From the NCBI RefSeq assembly GCF_004361735.1, contig NZ_SNVV01000003.1:1-64000 (forward strand): a stretch of DNA of 64,000 nt, written 5' to 3'. Both the position numbers and the translations under genes were made by a program. Positions within the stretch are counted from its first letter, which is position 1; each line of letters opens with the position of its first letter. Below are positions 62,801 through 64,000 of the stretch, one piece after another. The notes under the pieces were generated by a model. It did no database searches, had not been told where the DNA came from, and saw nothing but the letters and a program-made list of their open reading frames with translations. The stretch comes from Azoarcus indigens (GTDB lineage: Bacteria > Pseudomonadota > Gammaproteobacteria > Burkholderiales > Rhodocyclaceae).

Positions 62801-64000
62801 TTACAGTCGGGCGTTGAATTCCAGCTGCAGCAGATCGATGGACAGCGGCGGACCGTAGATTTCCTTGCTCGAGATCCAGCGGCCGGTGAACCAGGCGTTC
62901 TTGTCGATCGCATAGGAGCCACCCAGGTAGTAGCCGCGCGCATTGGTGCCGCCCAGGTGGAAGCTGGAGTCGTTGTAGCCATCCGGTAGCGCATCCGGCT
63001 CGATGTACTTGTAGCCGGCCAGCACGTTCCAGTCGCCCCGGTTGCTCGGGCTGGCGGTGCCATAGGTGGCCTGCAGCATGTAGGCATTCGCGCCGCTCTC
63101 GAAGTCGGCCTGGCTGGTGCCGCCGCTGCCGCCGAAGTTGTTCACGATGCCGCCGCGGGCACGGCGCCACATGCCGTCTTCGTCATAGGCGAGGTTGCGG
63201 ATGTAGTTGGCATCCACCCGCAAAGAGGTGTTGCCGACGGCCTTGGTGTCCCAGCGGAAGTTGAGGTCCAGCAGGCGGAACTTGGAGGCCAGGCCGACGT
63301 ATTGCGGCATCGGCGTATTGGCTGGATCGGTCGGGTCCAGTGCAATGTCGCGCAGCAGCATCAGGGTGTTGCCTTTCTGCATGAAGGCAGGCCGCGACCA
63401 GTCGCTGCTGCAGTGATCGGCACCGGCATAGAGCGCGCAGGGGTCTGAGACCTTGCCGGTGATGTTGCTGAAGTTGTAGTAGGCGAGCGCGCCGCGCAAC
63501 TGGTTGTCGGCATTCACTTTCCAGGCCGCGCCCATCTGCACGCCGAAGAGCCACTTGTTCTCGCTCTTCCCCTTGTCCTGGCTGGTGCTGGGGAAGCTGT
63601 CGGAGGAGTACTCCAGCGGGATCACGCCTACGGTGCCGAACAGTTCCACGTCCTTGTTGGCGGCCAGGGTCTTGTCGAACTTGGCAGCGATGCCGTCGAA
63701 GTTCAGGTCGCCGGAGAACAGGGTGTCGGTGGAGAAGAAGGGGTTGCCGAAGCGACCGCCGACGAGGGTCAGCCAGTCCACCGGACGGTGCGACAGCCAG
63801 GCCTGATCCAGCCAGATTTCCTTCTTGCCCAGGCCGCCGCCCAGGGTCTGGGTGGTGGAGACCGGGCTGTCGTCGCTGCCGGTGGCGATACGCACGCCGG
63901 CCAGGGTACGCTCGGAGAGCTCGGCGAAGATGCCTAGGCGTGCGCGGATACGGAACAGGTTATCGCGGTCCTTGCGGGTGTTCATCAGCGGCGGCAGGGA
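62801..64000 (-). CDS. Putative porin (Porin_5-like), N-terminus beyond window edge
   Basis: At least 399 residues of a beta-barrel protein. Alternating hydrophobic strands include TLVGGRFGNPFFSTDTLF, LRVDANYIRNLAYD, RGYYLGGSYAIDKNAWF and the C-terminal LLQLEFNARL. The frame is open to base 64000, so the signal peptide and early strands are missing. It resembles the putative-porin family (PF16930-like). Genes for a coiled-coil protein, PpiC isomerase and YbjN follow in the same direction. Confidence 0.85.
   Translation of the reverse strand, partial: SLPPLMNTRKDRDNLFRIRARLGIFAELSERTLAGVRIATGSDDSPVSTTQTLGGGLGKKEIWLDQAWLSHRPVDWLTLVGGRFGNPFFSTDTLFSGDLNFDGIAAKFDKTLAANKDVELFGTVGVIPLEYSSDSFPSTSQDKGKSENKWLFGVQMGAAWKVNADNQLRGALAYYNFSNITGKVSDPCALYAGADHCSSDWSRPAFMQKGNTLMLLRDIALDPTDPANTPMPQYVGLASKFRLLDLNFRWDTKAVGNTSLRVDANYIRNLAYDEDGMWRRARGGIVNNFGGSGGTSQADFESGANAYMLQATYGTASPSNRGDWNVLAGYKYIEPDALPDGYNDSSFHLGGTNARGYYLGGSYAIDKNAWFTGRWISSKEIYGPPLSIDLLQLEFNARL

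Overview
The window is a GC-rich, gene-dense chromosomal segment from a betaproteobacterium. The gene orders yciB-yciI-bolA-ppiC, hpnC-hpnD-hpnE, tsaB-rimI-UDG, minC-minD-minE and divergent ppk/ppx all fit that class. A Rhodocyclales-like or sterol/fatty-acid-degrading relative is plausible, but this is inferred from gene content alone and no rRNA is present. Nearly everything is housekeeping or central accessory metabolism. I see no prophage, integron, CRISPR array or plasmid module. The only mobile DNA is the 3' end of an ISL3-type transposase gene at the left edge.

Layout, left to right. 1-7.3 kb: transposase tail, polyphosphate genes ppk1 (-) and ppx (+) diverging from a region with a Pho-box-like repeat, then a Mla-type lipid ABC transporter (STAS-permease, ATPase, MCE protein, auxiliary lipoprotein). 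7.4-15.8 kb: fatty-acid oxidation block (acyl-CoA synthetase, crotonase-like protein, tatD, TetR regulator, etfB-etfA, a CbiM-like membrane protein and a long acyl-CoA dehydrogenase), closed by a perfect hairpin. 15.8-21.1 kb, minus strand: parvulin, BolA, YciI, YciB, truncated haemoglobin, persulfide dioxygenase, EnvZ, OmpR. 21.3-27.5 kb: small exported protein, tsaB-rimI-UDG, lplT (-), LysR regulator, radA. 27.6-32.1 kb: tRNA-Leu(UAG), TonB-dependent receptor, and a GGDEF protein with a degenerate EAL domain.

32.1-40.8 kb: AttEFGH-like exporter (ATPase, 829-residue permease, lipocalin-like protein) diverging from the squalene genes hpnCDE, followed by a LolD-like ATPase whose 5' end overlaps tesA head to head. 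40.9-44.7 kb: selD and mnmH diverging, ohr and ohrR with matching operator-like sites, and a methyltransferase. 45-53.7 kb: PAS histidine kinase, Pat-type acetyltransferase, hexose-6-P mutarotase, cnoX behind a sigma-32-like promoter, and tex. 53.9-58.8 kb: DJ-1/PfpI protein, DUF3175, ArsC/Spx-like reductase, an Hsp33 lacking all four redox-switch cysteines, minCDE, tRNA-Leu(UAA), DUF1178. 58.9-64 kb, minus strand: a phosphodiesterase, a 520-nt palindrome-rich gap with a terminator, then YbjN, PpiC isomerase, periplasmic coiled-coil protein and a porin truncated by the window edge.

The genes group into envelope lipid handling (Mla, LplT, hopanoid squalene synthesis, porin and its isomerase), beta-oxidation with its electron carrier (ETF, acyl-CoA dehydrogenase), and stress or redox defence (PPK/PPX, trHb/ETHE1, Ohr/OhrR, CnoX, Hsp33, DJ-1). 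The most unusual observations are the cysteine-less Hsp33, the porin/coiled-coil/PpiC/YbjN cluster with its structured downstream gap, the TonB-receptor/degenerate-EAL pair, and several promoter and operator candidates.
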